Assembly: GCA_030142985.1 (NCBI GenBank) | Contig: CP125320.1 | Location: 625,639-689,638 of the forward strand | Direction of reading: 5' to 3' | DNA: 64,000 nucleotides | Source of the DNA: Candidatus Ruthturnera sp. Tsphm01 | Lineage (GTDB): Bacteria; Pseudomonadota; Gammaproteobacteria; PS1; Pseudothioglobaceae | Shown: in pieces, positions 49,692 through 59,729 of the stretch | Layout of the letters: each line of letters starts with the position of its first letter | Position numbering within the stretch: the first letter of the stretch is position 1 | Notes under the pieces: model-generated | What the model was told of the DNA's origin: nothing | The model's input: the letters and a program-made list of their open reading frames with translations, nothing else | The model's database searches: none | Position numbers and translations under genes: made by a program

Positions 49692-51785
49692 ATGAACATG
49701 AATATCAAAACAAAAAGCTTTACCATGGGTAAGCACACAATTACATTAGAAACAGGTCGTATTGCTAGACAAGCACATGGTGCAGTACTGGCAAGCATGG
49801 ATGACACACAAGTATTGGTAACTGTTGTTGGCTCTAAAGAAATGCGCCCTGGGCAAGATTTTTTCCCACTATCTGTTGATTATATTGAAAAAACTTACGC
49901 AACTGGCAAAATTCCTGGTGGTTTCCTAAAACGCGAAGCAAGACCTAACGAGAAAGAAACACTAACTTCTAGACTGATTGACCGCCCTATTCGCCCCCTA
50001 TTTCCAAATGGTTTTATGAACGAAGTGCAAGTGCTTATTACCGTTATTTCTGCAAACTCTGAAGTTGATCCAGATATTATTTCAATGTTGGGTGTATCTG
50101 CTGCATTAAGCATTTCAGGTGTGCCATTTAGCGGACCAATTGGTGGTGCTCGTGTTGGTTATTCTAATGGTAAATACATCCTTAATCCAACTTATACTGA
50201 ACTGGCTGATTCAGATTTGGACATGGTGGTTGCAGGCACTGATGAGGCGGTTCTGATGGTTGAATCAGAAGCCAGCGAGCTTTCTGAAGAAGTTATGCTG
50301 GGTGCAGTTATGTATGCACATGAACAATACCAAGTTGCCATTACTAATATTGCTGAGTTCGTTGCACAAGTTGACGTGCAAAAATGGGATTGGGAAGCAC
50401 CTATTACTAACGAAGTCTTATTAAGCTGCATCAAATCAAAATTTGGTGAGCAAATTAACGAAGCTTATCAAATCAAAGAGAAGCTTGACCGTTATGCTAA
50501 AGTTGGTGAAATCAAAGTAGCTGCAATCGAAGCATTGGCAAATGAAGATGAGAATGGAAATTCTATTGAAGAGGTTAGTAAATACTTTAAGAAAATTGAG
50601 AAATCGACCGTACGTGAACGCATCTTAAATAATGACCCACGTATTGATGGTCGTGACAATGAAACTGTTCGCGAGTTAAAAATCGAAATAGGTGTTTTGG
50701 AAAATACGCATGGCTCTGCCTTGTTTACTCGAGGTGAAACGCAAGCCTTAGTAGCAACCACACTAGGTTCTAAGCGCGAGGCTCAATTGATTGAAAAATT
50801 AGAACATTCCGAACGTCAAAACGATTACTTTTTACTGCATTACAACTTCCCACCATACTGTGTGGGTGAAACTGGTCGTGTTGGCATCACCAAACGTCGT
50901 GAAATTGGCCATGGTCGTTTAGCGCGCCGTGGTATTGCCGCTTGCCTGCCCTCAATTGAAGAGTTCCCATACACAGTTCGCGTGGTATCAGAAATTACTG
51001 AATCTAATGGCTCTAGTTCTATGGCCAGTGTTTGTGGTTCGTCATTATCATTAATGGATGCAGGCGTGCCAATCAAGGCGCCAGTTGCTGGTATCGCTAT
51101 GGGTTTGGTTAAAGAAGGTGATAGATTTACCGTATTGACTGACATTTTAGGCGATGAGGATCACTTAGGTGATATGGACTTTAAAGTAGCAGGCACATCA
51201 CGTGGTGTAAATGCATTACAAATGGACATTAAAATCCAAGGCATCACCCAAGAAATTATGGAGATTGCTTTAAAGCAAGCCAAAGAAGCAAGATTAAACA
51301 TTTTAGGGCAAATGAACCAAGTTATTTGCAAGCCTAACACGTCAAGTAAAAATGCACCTAAAACTGCCGTTATTAAAATTCAAACTGATAAGATTCGTGA
51401 TTTAATCGGCAAAGGTGGGGAAACCATTAAAGGCATTATTTCAACTTCTGGCGCTAGTGTTGATGTAGATGACAATGGTAATGTTAATATTTTCGCCAAT
51501 AACCAAAAAGCTTTTGACACGGCCATGCAAATGGTAAAAGATGTAACTGCTACACCTGAGGTAGGCAAAGTTTACACAGGCAAGGTTGTTAAAATTGTTG
51601 AGTTTGGTGCTTTTATTAACATTATGCCTAATCAAGATGGCTTGCTACATATCTCTGAAATTGCCCATGAGCGTGTTGAAAAAGTAGAAAACCACCTTAA
51701 AGAAGGTGATGAAATTGACGTTAAAGTCTTAGGTTTAGACAGAGGTCGCATTAAATTATCTCGTAAAGCGTTATTAGAAAAGTAA
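49692..51785 (+). CDS. pnp: polyribonucleotide nucleotidyltransferase
   Basis: Phosphorolytic 3'-5' exoribonuclease and degradosome component. Two RNase PH domains are separated by an all-alpha linker ([20 protein letters not shown] in the first; [19 protein letters not shown] and [14 protein letters not shown] in the second). A KH domain ([15 protein letters not shown]) and an S1 domain ([15 protein letters not shown]) follow. I chose the ATG at 49692, five bases after GGAGG, giving 697 residues (E. coli has 711). A strong terminator follows. Confidence 0.97.
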   Translation: MNMNIKTKSFTMGKHTITLETGRIARQAHGAVLASMDDTQVLVTVVGSKEMRPGQDFFPLSVDYIEKTYATGKIPGGFLKREARPNEKETLTSRLIDRPIRPLFPNGFMNEVQVLITVISANSEVDPDIISMLGVSAALSISGVPFSGPIGGARVGYSNGKYILNPTYTELADSDLDMVVAGTDEAVLMVESEASELSEEVMLGAVMYAHEQYQVAITNIAEFVAQVDVQKWDWEAPITNEVLLSCIKSKFGEQINEAYQIKEKLDRYAKVGEIKVAAIEALANEDENGNSIEEVSKYFKKIEKSTVRERILNNDPRIDGRDNETVRELKIEIGVLENTHGSALFTRGETQALVATTLGSKREAQLIEKLEHSERQNDYFLLHYNFPPYCVGETGRVGITKRREIGHGRLARRGIAACLPSIEEFPYTVRVVSEITESNGSSSMASVCGSSLSLMDAGVPIKAPVAGIAMGLVKEGDRFTVLTDILGDEDHLGDMDFKVAGTSRGVNALQMDIKIQGITQEIMEIALKQAKEARLNILGQMNQVICKPNTSSKNAPKTAVIKIQTDKIRDLIGKGGETIKGIISTSGASVDVDDNGNVNIFANNQKAFDTAMQMVKDVTATPEVGKVYTGKVVKIVEFGAFINIMPNQDGLLHISEIAHERVEKVENHLKEGDEIDVKVLGLDRGRIKLSRKALLEK

Positions 51786-51809
51786 CTTAAAAAACCAATT
51801 GGTTGCATA

Positions 51810-51835
51810 AAACCACCCATTGGGTGGTTTTTTTA
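51810..51835 (+). terminator. rho-independent terminator after pnp
   Basis: AACCACCC and GGGTGGTT form an 8 bp stem around ATT, followed by a run of T residues, 25 bases after the pnp stop. Confidence 0.85.
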
Positions 51836-51851
51836 TGTTCAACTTATTGTC

Positions 51852-52539
51852 ATGCAAATAATTTTTGTCTTTTTATCATTGGTTATCATTTGGTCGACCA
51901 CACCGCTTACGATTGTTTGGTCAACATCAGGATCAAGCTTTAATTTTGGCGTCGCCTCAAAGAATGCTAATTGGATCACAGGCGTATTTGCATTTTTTTT
52001 ACTAAAAGATAAGTTTTTGAGTGTTGGTAAAATAATTGGCTTGTTTGGACTTGTGTTTATTTTTAGTCATTCATTATTAAACACCTCAAGCCTGCTCATT
52101 TCAGGATTGCTAGCAGTAACTTTAGCCATGGCTTTTCAAGGCATTCATTTCGGTAAAACTTAAACATATCAATGCGCACATATCAGCACTTGAAACAACA
52201 ACTGGCGCACTCATAATAAGCACACCTTTATTCATACTCAGTTGACTCTTAACTGGGGGCGATATCCCAGAAATAACATCCAAAGCTGGCTTTTCTATTA
52301 TTTATTTAGCACTGTTCGGCTCGGTTATCGGTTTTATGTCCTATTATTACCTTATCAGACATGCCAATATTCAAATGGTAGGCATTGTGCCACTTATCAC
52401 ACCTATATTTACATTATCACTTGGCTCAACACTTAATCATGAAACCTTAACTAATATGCAATTAAGCGGTATCATTCTTATATTGACTGGTCTTGGTGTT
52501 TATGAATATAGTGGGAAAATACTGTGGATAAAAAAATAA
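51852..52539 (+). pseudogene. EamA/DMT-family permease, degraded
   Basis: The N-terminal part (MQIIFVFLSLVIIWSTTPLT) and the C-terminal part (SIIYLALFGSVIGFMSYYYL, then VGIVPLITPIFTLSLG) are those of ten-helix drug/metabolite transporters. They are separated by an internal deletion after FNFGV, a frameshift near 52160 (KT-stop, continuing as KLKHINAHISALETTTGAL) and an in-frame TGA near 52244 (a Trp in relatives). No functional protein is expected. The 3' end still overlaps slyX by 16 bp, so slyX was probably once coupled to it. Confidence 0.8.
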
Positions 52540-52730
52540 TAGAATTAGAAGAAAAATTATCCCACTTTGAATATGTTATTGAGGCATTAAACAATGTGGC
52601 ATTTCGTCAAACTCAAAAAATTGATGAATTGGAAGAAATACTTAAACATTTATCCAAGAAAATTAAACAATCAAACGACACCCAAGAGAATCATCATATA
52701 ACAACTGATAGCCAGCCACCGCATTATTAA
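52524..52730 (+). CDS. slyX: SlyX family protein
   Basis: 68-residue coiled-coil protein (IELEEKLSHFEYVIEALNNV, then QTQKIDELEEILKHLSKKI) ending in the family hallmark PPHY. The function of SlyX is unknown. It lies at the end of the dead EamA gene and converges on the TauE/SafE gene, three bases away. Confidence 0.85.
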   Translation: MDKKIIELEEKLSHFEYVIEALNNVAFRQTQKIDELEEILKHLSKKIKQSNDTQENHHITTDSQPPHY

Positions 52731-52733
52731 CAC

Positions 52734-53531
52734 TTACCAAATATATTTAATACCAAGTGAAACAAATAAAATAGCAATTGAGGCTAATATCAATGGTTTA
52801 ATGATTTTATCTCCGCTCTTAAGAGTTATATGGCTACCGATATAGTTACCAATGATGCTTGCCAAAACCATTGGCACGCCGATTAAAAATGCCATTTTTC
52901 CAGCCATAAAAAACACCACAAACGCACCTATATTGGATGCTAAATTAAAAATTTTCGAAGTGGCTGATGATGCTACTAATGGCATGTGAATTAAAAAATG
53001 CAAAGCCAAAATTAGCATACTACCCGTACCTGGGCCAAAAAAACCATCATAAAAACCAACAGCAAAGCAAACTAACGGCAACACTACCATGATGTCTTTT
53101 CTATTAGGTTGATACGTAATATTGTTGTCTTTTTTAGGCATAAAAGAAAAGATTAGCCCAATAGGAATTAAGAAAAAAATGATTTTTCCAACCATAGCCT
53201 CATCAATCGCTAAAATCACTTTACCACCAATATAAGCCCCTAATAAAGCTGTAGGTATGCCATACCCAACTACTTTCCAAACAATTTTAGAATTTTTAAA
53301 ATAATTATAAATAGCCGATAATGTGCCCAATGTAGACACCAATTTTTCTTGCCCTAATGCTAATTGTGGCGGCATTCCTGTAAGAATAAAAGCAGGTACT
53401 AAAATTAACCCTGCCCCGCCAGCAACTGCATCTAAAAAACCTGCAATGAATGAAGCAAACACCAAAACCAACACGCCAATTAATAAATAATCAGCCAATA
53501 ACGAGCCTTCAATAAACATATTTTTCTTCAT
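52734..53531 (-). CDS. TauE/SafE (TSUP) family permease
   Basis: 265-residue inner-membrane protein with about eight hydrophobic segments. It has the two-repeat TSUP layout: FIAGFLDAVAGGAGLILVPA in the first half and VGFYDGFFGPGTGSMLILAL in the second. Members export sulphite, sulphoacetate or other organosulphur anions, or take up sulphur compounds. In a sulphur oxidiser such a role is plausible but unproven. It is divergent from a LysR gene with a palindrome at that gene's start, which suggests regulation. Confidence 0.9.
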   Translation of the reverse strand: MKKNMFIEGSLLADYLLIGVLVLVFASFIAGFLDAVAGGAGLILVPAFILTGMPPQLALGQEKLVSTLGTLSAIYNYFKNSKIVWKVVGYGIPTALLGAYIGGKVILAIDEAMVGKIIFFLIPIGLIFSFMPKKDNNITYQPNRKDIMVVLPLVCFAVGFYDGFFGPGTGSMLILALHFLIHMPLVASSATSKIFNLASNIGAFVVFFMAGKMAFLIGVPMVLASIIGNYIGSHITLKSGDKIIKPLILASIAILFVSLGIKYIW

Positions 53532-53629
53532 TGGTTTTATAGATTTTCATTTCTCATATCGTCAGTTAAAGTGATGAGAATAATTATAAAACTAAAAATT
53601 ATTTTTTACAAACGATAAAAATTTATCTT

Positions 53630-53652
53630 TTGCATAAGATATACTTATGCAA
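53630..53652 (+). promoter_or_regulatory. perfect palindrome, probable LysR operator
   Basis: TTGCATAAG (53630-53638), five bases, then CTTATGCAA (53644-53652) is a perfect 9 bp inverted repeat containing the T-N11-A pattern of LysR boxes. It lies between the divergent TSUP and LysR genes and covers the first ATG of the LysR gene (53647). This hints that translation really begins at 53653 or later and that the site is autoregulatory. Confidence 0.6.
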
Positions 53653-54600
53653 ATGCAATGCAAACCACCGCCACTCAATAATCTTTATACTTTTAATATT
53701 GCTGCTAAATATCTGAGTTTTTCTAAGGCTGCACAGGAGCTTTCGATTACTCAAGCAGCGGTGAGTCAGCAAATTAGACTGTTAGAACAACGCCTTGGGT
53801 TTGATTTATTTATGAGAGTGCATCGAGGGATTCACCTCACATCACAAGGACTGGCTTTGAAAAATCCACTCAATATAGCTTTGGATAAAATCCAAAATAC
53901 GTTAACTGAGTTAAGCCAAAATAATGAAAAAAGCGTCTTAACTATTAGCATATTGCCCTCATTAGCAATCAAATGGCTTATTCCACGTTTAAGTGATTTT
54001 AATCAAAAATACCCTGATATTGATATTCATATTAATGCTCATTTAGGTTTGAGTGATTTTATCCATGATGATTTAAGTGTTCATTACGGGTATCAGCCTA
54101 AAAATAGTTTATTGGCAAAATTATTAATGCATGAGGACATCTTTCCAGTTGTCAGTCCTAAGCTGTTAGGTAGGAAATATGGATTTAATAAAATCAATGA
54201 CCTTAAACATCACACCTTATTGCATGATTCGGTTGATTGTCATTTTGAAGCATATGGCACCTCACTTGAAACACACTGGAAAGATTTTTCCAATCTACTT
54301 AATGTTGACATTAGTAACAACAAATCACTCACTTTTAATCAAGCGCATTTAGTGTTACAAGCGGCAATCATGGGTCAAGGCGTAGCAATTGCTAGAAGTG
54401 TTTTGGTGGCTGATGATTTGGCGTCTGGTCAATTGGTTAGGATTTACCCAGATCATAGCATTCAATCACCAGGCTATCATTTGGTTTATCCCAAAGCACA
54501 CAAAAAACAAAAAAAAATTCAATTGTTTGAACGCTGGTTGTTGTCTATTTGCGACCCAGCGCAAGCAAATCAAGAGTCAATCCGTTCCAACCATAAGTAA
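53647..54600 (+). CDS. LysR-family transcriptional regulator (GcvA-like)
   Basis: 317 residues. The N-terminal winged helix (PLNNLYTFNIAAKYLSFSKA, then AQELSITQAAVSQQIRLLEQ) is of the GcvA/AmpR subgroup; the effector domain follows (LTISILPSLAIKWLIPRL). It is divergent from the TSUP permease, its likely target. Its 3' end overlaps the convergent HopJ-like gene by 56 bp. The ATG at 53653 is an alternative start, because 53647 lies inside a palindrome. Confidence 0.9.
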   Translation: MQMQCKPPPLNNLYTFNIAAKYLSFSKAAQELSITQAAVSQQIRLLEQRLGFDLFMRVHRGIHLTSQGLALKNPLNIALDKIQNTLTELSQNNEKSVLTISILPSLAIKWLIPRLSDFNQKYPDIDIHINAHLGLSDFIHDDLSVHYGYQPKNSLLAKLLMHEDIFPVVSPKLLGRKYGFNKINDLKHHTLLHDSVDCHFEAYGTSLETHWKDFSNLLNVDISNNKSLTFNQAHLVLQAAIMGQGVAIARSVLVADDLASGQLVRIYPDHSIQSPGYHLVYPKAHKKQKKIQLFERWLLSICDPAQANQESIRSNHK

Positions 54601-54838
54601 TAAAATTACGAATATTAGCATGTGAGTTGCCATCTGGGGCATCAAGCACTTCTTGATAATACTGGCCAAAACAATGTAACGTTTCTAGTGGTGTTAGTTG
54701 ATGAATAGTAGCAAAACAGAACAACTTAACACTGTCTTGATTTTCATCTGCTGTATTTTCTAATTCACCATTGGTGAACGCAGTTGATGTGCAATCGTAA
54801 TCATCATTAATTAACGCAATTAAGTTTTCAAACTTCAT
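54545..54838 (-). CDS. HopJ-type III effector-like family protein
   Basis: 97 residues: DDYDCTSTAFTNGELENTAD, KLFCFATIHQLTPLETLHCF and HANIRNFITYGWNGLTLD match the small HopJ family. The family name comes from a Pseudomonas effector, but such proteins are widespread in free-living gammaproteobacteria, so secretion or virulence should not be assumed. It lies 59 bp downstream of aceE on the same strand and its 3' end overlaps the LysR gene. Confidence 0.85.
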   Translation of the reverse strand: MKFENLIALINDDYDCTSTAFTNGELENTADENQDSVKLFCFATIHQLTPLETLHCFGQYYQEVLDAPDGNSHANIRNFITYGWNGLTLDLLALGRK

Positions 54839-54897
54839 GATTTCGCCTGATTTTAATTCTCTTAAATACGCCTCTTTTTTTTGTCCTAATTTAAAGT

Positions 54898-57549
54898 TTA
54901 TACTGTCATTGGATTGGGTCTTCTGGTATTAAGTTTATATTTTTCAATCGCTTTTGTCACAATTGAGATTTCAATTTCACCTTCATCTGCAAGTGCTTTT
55001 AATGCCGCTATCGTTACATATCTAGCATCAACTTCAAAGAACTCTCTAAGTGCGGCTCTTGAATCAGAGCGCCCAAAACCATCTGTACCTAACACTTCAT
55101 ATCGATTAGGCACATATTTACGCACCTGCTCGGCAAAATTGCGCATGTAATCAGTTGCTACAATGACTGGACCTTTGGTATTTTCTAAGCATTTTGTAAT
55201 ATAGGGTACTTGTGCAATGCCAGTTGTATTAAAGCGGTTGACTCTATCAATCGCTTGTGCTTCGCGTGTTAATTCATTAAAACTTGTCACCGACCAAATG
55301 CTGGATTTTACATCCCAATCATCAGCCAACATTTGTGCGGCTTTTTCTACTTCTCTTAAAATAGTTCCAGAGCCCATTAACTGCACTTGTGTCGTACTCT
55401 TACCAATGACACTTAGTTTATACATGCCTTTAATAATACCTTCTTCAGTATTTTTTGGCATTTCTGGGTGGGTGTATAACTCATTCATTGTGGTGATGTA
55501 ATAGAAAATGTTTTCATGTTTTTCATACATTCTACAAAGCCCAGAATGAATAATTACCGTCAATTCGTAACTATAAGTTGGGTCATAAGAAATACAGTTT
55601 GGAATTGTGTTTGCTACTAATTGAGAATCACCATCCTGATGCTGCAGGCCCTCGCCGTTAAGTGTTGTGCGCCCTGCTGTACCGCCGATTAAAAAGCCTT
55701 TAGCTTGCATGTCTCCTGCTGCCCAAGCCAAATCACCCACACGTTGAAAGCCAAATTTTGAGTAATAGATATAAAACGGGATCATGGTGGTGTTGTGCGT
55801 TGCATAAGCCGTGGCAGCTGCAATCCAATCAGAGATTGCACCAGCTTCATTGATACCCTCTTGCAATACTTGACCTTTTTTATCTTCCTTGTACCACATG
55901 ACCTTGTCTGAATCTTCAGGCTGATAAAGCTGTCCAGAGGCAGAATAAATACCCAATTGTCTAAACAAGCCTTCCATGCCAAAAGTACGTGCTTCATCAG
56001 GAATTATGGGTACAATTTTAGGGCCTAATTGCTTATCTCTAACCAGCAACGTCATCATTCGGTTAAGTACCATTGTGGTTGACATTTCACGATCACCACT
56101 GGATTTGAGTAGTGCTTCAAACACACTCAATTCAGGTATTTTTATTTGCTCTAAGTCAAATGCACGTACCGGCAATGAGCCGCCCAATTTTTCACGTCTA
56201 GCACGCATATAAACCATTTCTTTACTATCAGATGCTGGCTTGCAAAAATTTAAGGCTTTAACGTCTTCTTTAGTAACTGGCACATCAAAACGTTTGGCAA
56301 AAATTTCAACTTGCTTAAGGCCTAGTTTTTTCTGAGAGTGTGTAGTATTTTGACCTTCTCCTGCCTCACCCATACCATAACCTTTAACAGTTTTAGCCAA
56401 AATAACTGTTGGCTTATCATGGCATGCTTTGGCTGCATGATAAGCCTGGAATACTTTATAAGGGTCGTGGCCACCACGATTAAGATGATAAATTTCATCA
56501 TCGCTCATGTGCTCAACCATGGCTAATAATTCAGGATACTTGCCAAAAAAATGCTTACGTACGTAAGCGCCATCTTTGGCTTTATAAGCCTGATATTCAC
56601 CATCCACAACTTCTTCCATGCGTTTTTTTAAAAGCCCTTGAGTATCTTTAGCAAATAATGCATCCCACTTACCACCCCAAATAACCTTAATTACATGCCA
56701 ACCTGCACCACGGAACATGCCTTCCAACTCTTGAATGATTTTGCCATTACCGCGCACAGGCCCATCAAGACGCTGAAGATTACAATTAATAACAAAAATA
56801 AGATTGTCTAACTTTTCACGCCCTGCCATTGAAATAGCACCCAATGATTCTGGTTCATCAGTTTCGCCATCGCCTAAATATACCCAAACAGTGCGCTTGT
56901 CAGTTTGTTTAATTTCACGGTGATGAAGATATTTCATAAACCGCGCTTGATAAATTGCCATAATTGGACCCAATCCCATTGACACCGTTGGAAATTGCCA
57001 AAAATCTGGCATTAACCATGGGTGTGGATAAGAAGACAATCCCTCCTTCCCAACTTCTTGACGAAACTTCAACATTTGTGCTTCAGTCAAACGACCTTCT
57101 AAATAAGCACGAGAATAAATACCTGGGGAAATATGCCCTTGGAAAAAAATTAAATCTGCGCCTTGATCAGCATTAGGGCCACGATAAAAATGGTTAAAAC
57201 CAACCTCATACAAAGTCGCACTTGATGCAAATGAGGCGATATGCCCACCTAAATCATATGGCAATTGGTTGGCTTTCACCACCATCACCATTGCATTCCA
57301 ACGAATAATAGCCGAAATTCTTTCCTCAACATCTGCACTAATGTCTGTTGCTACTTCTTTTTTCTTGGCAATACTATTGAGATAGGAGGTATTAATGCCT
57401 GTTGGCAAATCCATACCTTCATGATGTGCCATGTCCATTAGTTGATTTAATAAGAACTTAGAACGGTCATCACCCTCAACACGAGCAACAGACTTAAAAG
57501 CTTCTAACCATTCTTGGGTTTCTAAAGGATCGATGTCTTGGCTTGGCAT
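54898..57549 (-). CDS. aceE: pyruvate dehydrogenase E1 component (homodimeric)
   Basis: Thiamine-diphosphate enzyme decarboxylating pyruvate for acetyl-CoA. 883 residues, AceE type. The ThDP motif is GDGETDEPESLGAI (about 228) and the N-terminus has DPLETQEWLEAFKSVARVEG. aceF and lpd, normally downstream, are absent here; a HopJ-like gene follows instead. With thiC and thiL in the window, its cofactor can be made by the cell. Confidence 0.97.
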   Translation of the reverse strand: MPSQDIDPLETQEWLEAFKSVARVEGDDRSKFLLNQLMDMAHHEGMDLPTGINTSYLNSIAKKKEVATDISADVEERISAIIRWNAMVMVVKANQLPYDLGGHIASFASSATLYEVGFNHFYRGPNADQGADLIFFQGHISPGIYSRAYLEGRLTEAQMLKFRQEVGKEGLSSYPHPWLMPDFWQFPTVSMGLGPIMAIYQARFMKYLHHREIKQTDKRTVWVYLGDGETDEPESLGAISMAGREKLDNLIFVINCNLQRLDGPVRGNGKIIQELEGMFRGAGWHVIKVIWGGKWDALFAKDTQGLLKKRMEEVVDGEYQAYKAKDGAYVRKHFFGKYPELLAMVEHMSDDEIYHLNRGGHDPYKVFQAYHAAKACHDKPTVILAKTVKGYGMGEAGEGQNTTHSQKKLGLKQVEIFAKRFDVPVTKEDVKALNFCKPASDSKEMVYMRARREKLGGSLPVRAFDLEQIKIPELSVFEALLKSSGDREMSTTMVLNRMMTLLVRDKQLGPKIVPIIPDEARTFGMEGLFRQLGIYSASGQLYQPEDSDKVMWYKEDKKGQVLQEGINEAGAISDWIAAATAYATHNTTMIPFYIYYSKFGFQRVGDLAWAAGDMQAKGFLIGGTAGRTTLNGEGLQHQDGDSQLVANTIPNCISYDPTYSYELTVIIHSGLCRMYEKHENIFYYITTMNELYTHPEMPKNTEEGIIKGMYKLSVIGKSTTQVQLMGSGTILREVEKAAQMLADDWDVKSSIWSVTSFNELTREAQAIDRVNRFNTTGIAQVPYITKCLENTKGPVIVATDYMRNFAEQVRKYVPNRYEVLGTDGFGRSDSRAALREFFEVDARYVTIAALKALADEGEIEISIVTKAIEKYKLNTRRPNPMTV

Positions 57550-57664
57550 AATTTAAGAATTTATATTATAAAATAGGTTAATTATCCATAAATTAACAAA
57601 ACATAAGTATTCTTTCTAAAAAGAAAATAACCACCTGAATTATGTAATAATCTTTGTATAACTT

Positions 57665-58042
57665 TTATTTGAAAAACCATCGACAACTAAATAAGACTGC
57701 AATGAAGCCAATACCTGAAAACAAAATATGCCAAAGTTCTTGTTGAGGAAAAAGCGCCATACCAATAGCGCTGCCTAAAAATAAGGCTAATATCGGGGCA
57801 ATATAGAGCATGAATGCACGCAAAAACAATTCACTTGAAGAAATTTCTAATGTCACAAAATCACCCACTGATACACCGCTTTGATATGGCTTGTTAAAAA
57901 TAGAATAATGATTAAAATAATTAGCCAATATACCTGTACCACAACCACCACTAACTTCACAACTATGACAACCGCCTGAATGATTAACTTCAAGTGTCAT
58001 AATCTCATTATCAATTTCAATAACTTTAAACTGTTCTTTCAT
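57665..58042 (-). CDS. rseC: RseC/MucC-family membrane protein
   Basis: 125 residues. An N-terminal cysteine cluster (GGCHSCEVSGGCGTG, about 18-33) is followed by two membrane helices (LRAFMLYIAPILALFLGSAI and LFSGIGFIAVLFSCRWF). Family members modulate sigma-E signalling or help keep SoxR reduced. Here it is detached from rpoE/rseAB, so the partner is unknown. It is divergent from the phosphohexomutase gene. Confidence 0.85.
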   Translation of the reverse strand: MKEQFKVIEIDNEIMTLEVNHSGGCHSCEVSGGCGTGILANYFNHYSIFNKPYQSGVSVGDFVTLEISSSELFLRAFMLYIAPILALFLGSAIGMALFPQQELWHILFSGIGFIAVLFSCRWFFK

Positions 58043-58098
58043 TTAATTAACCTTTGTGTTTAAAATAAACCTTATACTTTACGTTATTTTATCAAATC

Positions 58099-59472
58099 AT
58101 GAGTATTTCTCAATCAATATTTAAAGCTTATGACATTCGTGGCATTGTCAAGCAAGATTTATCCCCTGAAAAAGTCAAACTTATTGGTTTAGCAATTGGT
58201 AGCGAATCCATTACCAAAGGTGAGCGTGGTGTTGTTGTTGGTCGTGATGGCCGTCTAAGTGGCATGGATTTGTTGCAAGCTTTAAAAGCAGGTCTTCAAG
58301 AAAGTGGTTGTCATATTGTGGATATTGGCATGGTGCCAACGCCTTTGGTATATTTTGCAACGCATACTAAAGCCAGCACTTCAGGTGTAATGATTACAGG
58401 CTCGCATAATCCACCAGAATACAATGGTTTTAAAATCATGATTGCAGGCGAGACGCTCTCAGGTGAGCGCATTCAAGCACTTTATCAACGCATTCAGATT
58501 GGTGATTTTTCTTCAGGTCATGGCACTTCAACCAAGGTTGATATTGAACAAGACTACATTGAGCGTATCACCCGTGATGTTAAATTAGACAAGCCACTGA
58601 ATATTGTTGTTGATGCAGGAAATGGTGTTGCAGGCAATATTGCGCCAAAACTATTTGAAAAACTGGGTGCTAAAGTAACAAAATTATTTTGCTTGGTTGA
58701 TGGCAATTTCCCCAACCACCATCCTGATCCTTCTAAACTTCACAACCTTGAAGATATTATCAAAGAAGTTAAAAATACAGGTGCAGACATGGGTTTTGCT
58801 TTTGATGGTGATGGCGACCGACTAGGTTTAATTGACAATAAAGGTAACGTAATTTGGGCTGATAGACAAATGATGCTATATTCAAGAGACATACTCAAAC
58901 GCAATCAAGGCGCTAAAATTGTCTTTGATGTTAAATGTTCATCGCTACTACCTAAAGACATTGTTGAACATGGTGGCGAGTCAATTATGTCACGCACAGG
59001 GCATAGCTTCATTAAAGCCAAATTAAAAGAAACTGGCGCAGCACTTGGTGGCGAGATGAGTGGGCATATTTTTTTTAAAGAGCGTTGGTATGGGTTTGAC
59101 GATGCACTTTATACAGGCGCACGATTACTTGAAATTCTATCAAAAACTGATAAAAATTGTGCCGAAGTATTTGCCGAACTGCCCGATAGAATCAACACGC
59201 CAGAGATTAACATTCACTTTGACGAACAAGGTCAACAATTTGATGCAATGAATAAGTTGGCTAAAGATATTAATTTCCCCAATGCAAAAATCACTACTAT
59301 TGATGGTGTACGTGTGGATTATGACAACGGCTGGGGTTTGGTCCGCCCTTCTAATACCACACCATGCTTGGTATTGCGCTTTGAGGCAAGCGACAAAAAA
59401 ACCCTAAGTGAGATTCAAGAAAAATTTAGAGTTTGGCTAAGTAATAACAATATTCCAACTACAGATTTTTAA
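58099..59472 (+). CDS. phosphomannomutase/phosphoglucomutase
   Basis: 457-residue alpha-D-phosphohexomutase interconverting 1- and 6-phosphates of mannose or glucose for surface polysaccharide and central carbon flow. The phosphoserine loop is MITGSHNPPEYNGFK (about 98-112), the metal loop is FAFDGDGDRLGLID (about 233-246) and the C-terminal sugar loop is GWGLVRPSNTTP. Length matches the AlgC/ManB type. An IS island follows its stop. Confidence 0.94.
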   Translation: MSISQSIFKAYDIRGIVKQDLSPEKVKLIGLAIGSESITKGERGVVVGRDGRLSGMDLLQALKAGLQESGCHIVDIGMVPTPLVYFATHTKASTSGVMITGSHNPPEYNGFKIMIAGETLSGERIQALYQRIQIGDFSSGHGTSTKVDIEQDYIERITRDVKLDKPLNIVVDAGNGVAGNIAPKLFEKLGAKVTKLFCLVDGNFPNHHPDPSKLHNLEDIIKEVKNTGADMGFAFDGDGDRLGLIDNKGNVIWADRQMMLYSRDILKRNQGAKIVFDVKCSSLLPKDIVEHGGESIMSRTGHSFIKAKLKETGAALGGEMSGHIFFKERWYGFDDALYTGARLLEILSKTDKNCAEVFAELPDRINTPEINIHFDEQGQQFDAMNKLAKDINFPNAKITTIDGVRVDYDNGWGLVRPSNTTPCLVLRFEASDKKTLSEIQEKFRVWLSNNNIPTTDF

Positions 59473-59496
59473 TGTAATAATCCAACAAATTTGAAC

Positions 59497-59608
59497 AAGG
59501 GATGATTAGAAAAATAACAGATTTTACCAACTTGTAAAGTTTATAATTCCACTCTTAGTAGGACTAATGGTGTTTTTAGAAAGTTTCCAAGTTGGTGAAA
59601 GGTGGCGT
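59497..59608 (+). repeat. hairpin repeat, copy B
   Basis: About 112 bp closely matching the core of the 27.5 kb element. ACCAACTTG and CAAGTTGGT close the stem, and the tip CTTAGTAGG shows changes relative to copy A that keep pairing. Unlike copy A it has no IS5-type ends of its own. It starts 25 bp after the phosphohexomutase stop and ends at an IS3-type end (TGTAATACCCCC at 59609). Confidence 0.7.
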
Positions 59609-59648
59609 TGTAATACCCCCACTATTCTAAAGAAGAATATTCTATAAG
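59609..59648 (+). repeat. IS3-type end abutting an IS5-type end
   Basis: TGTAATACCCCCA, then ATTCTAAAGAAGA and ATTCTATA, leads straight into the IS5-type end. The same order, with small insertions, occurs in reverse at 49295-49360. This is a remnant of a removed IS3-type element; no coding sequence remains. Confidence 0.55.
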
Positions 59649-59729
59649 ACCTTTGCATAAATCAACCAAAAAAAACCATTCATCTAGTAAAATAACACCC
59701 ACCTAAAAACAACTTTAAAAATATCAAAA

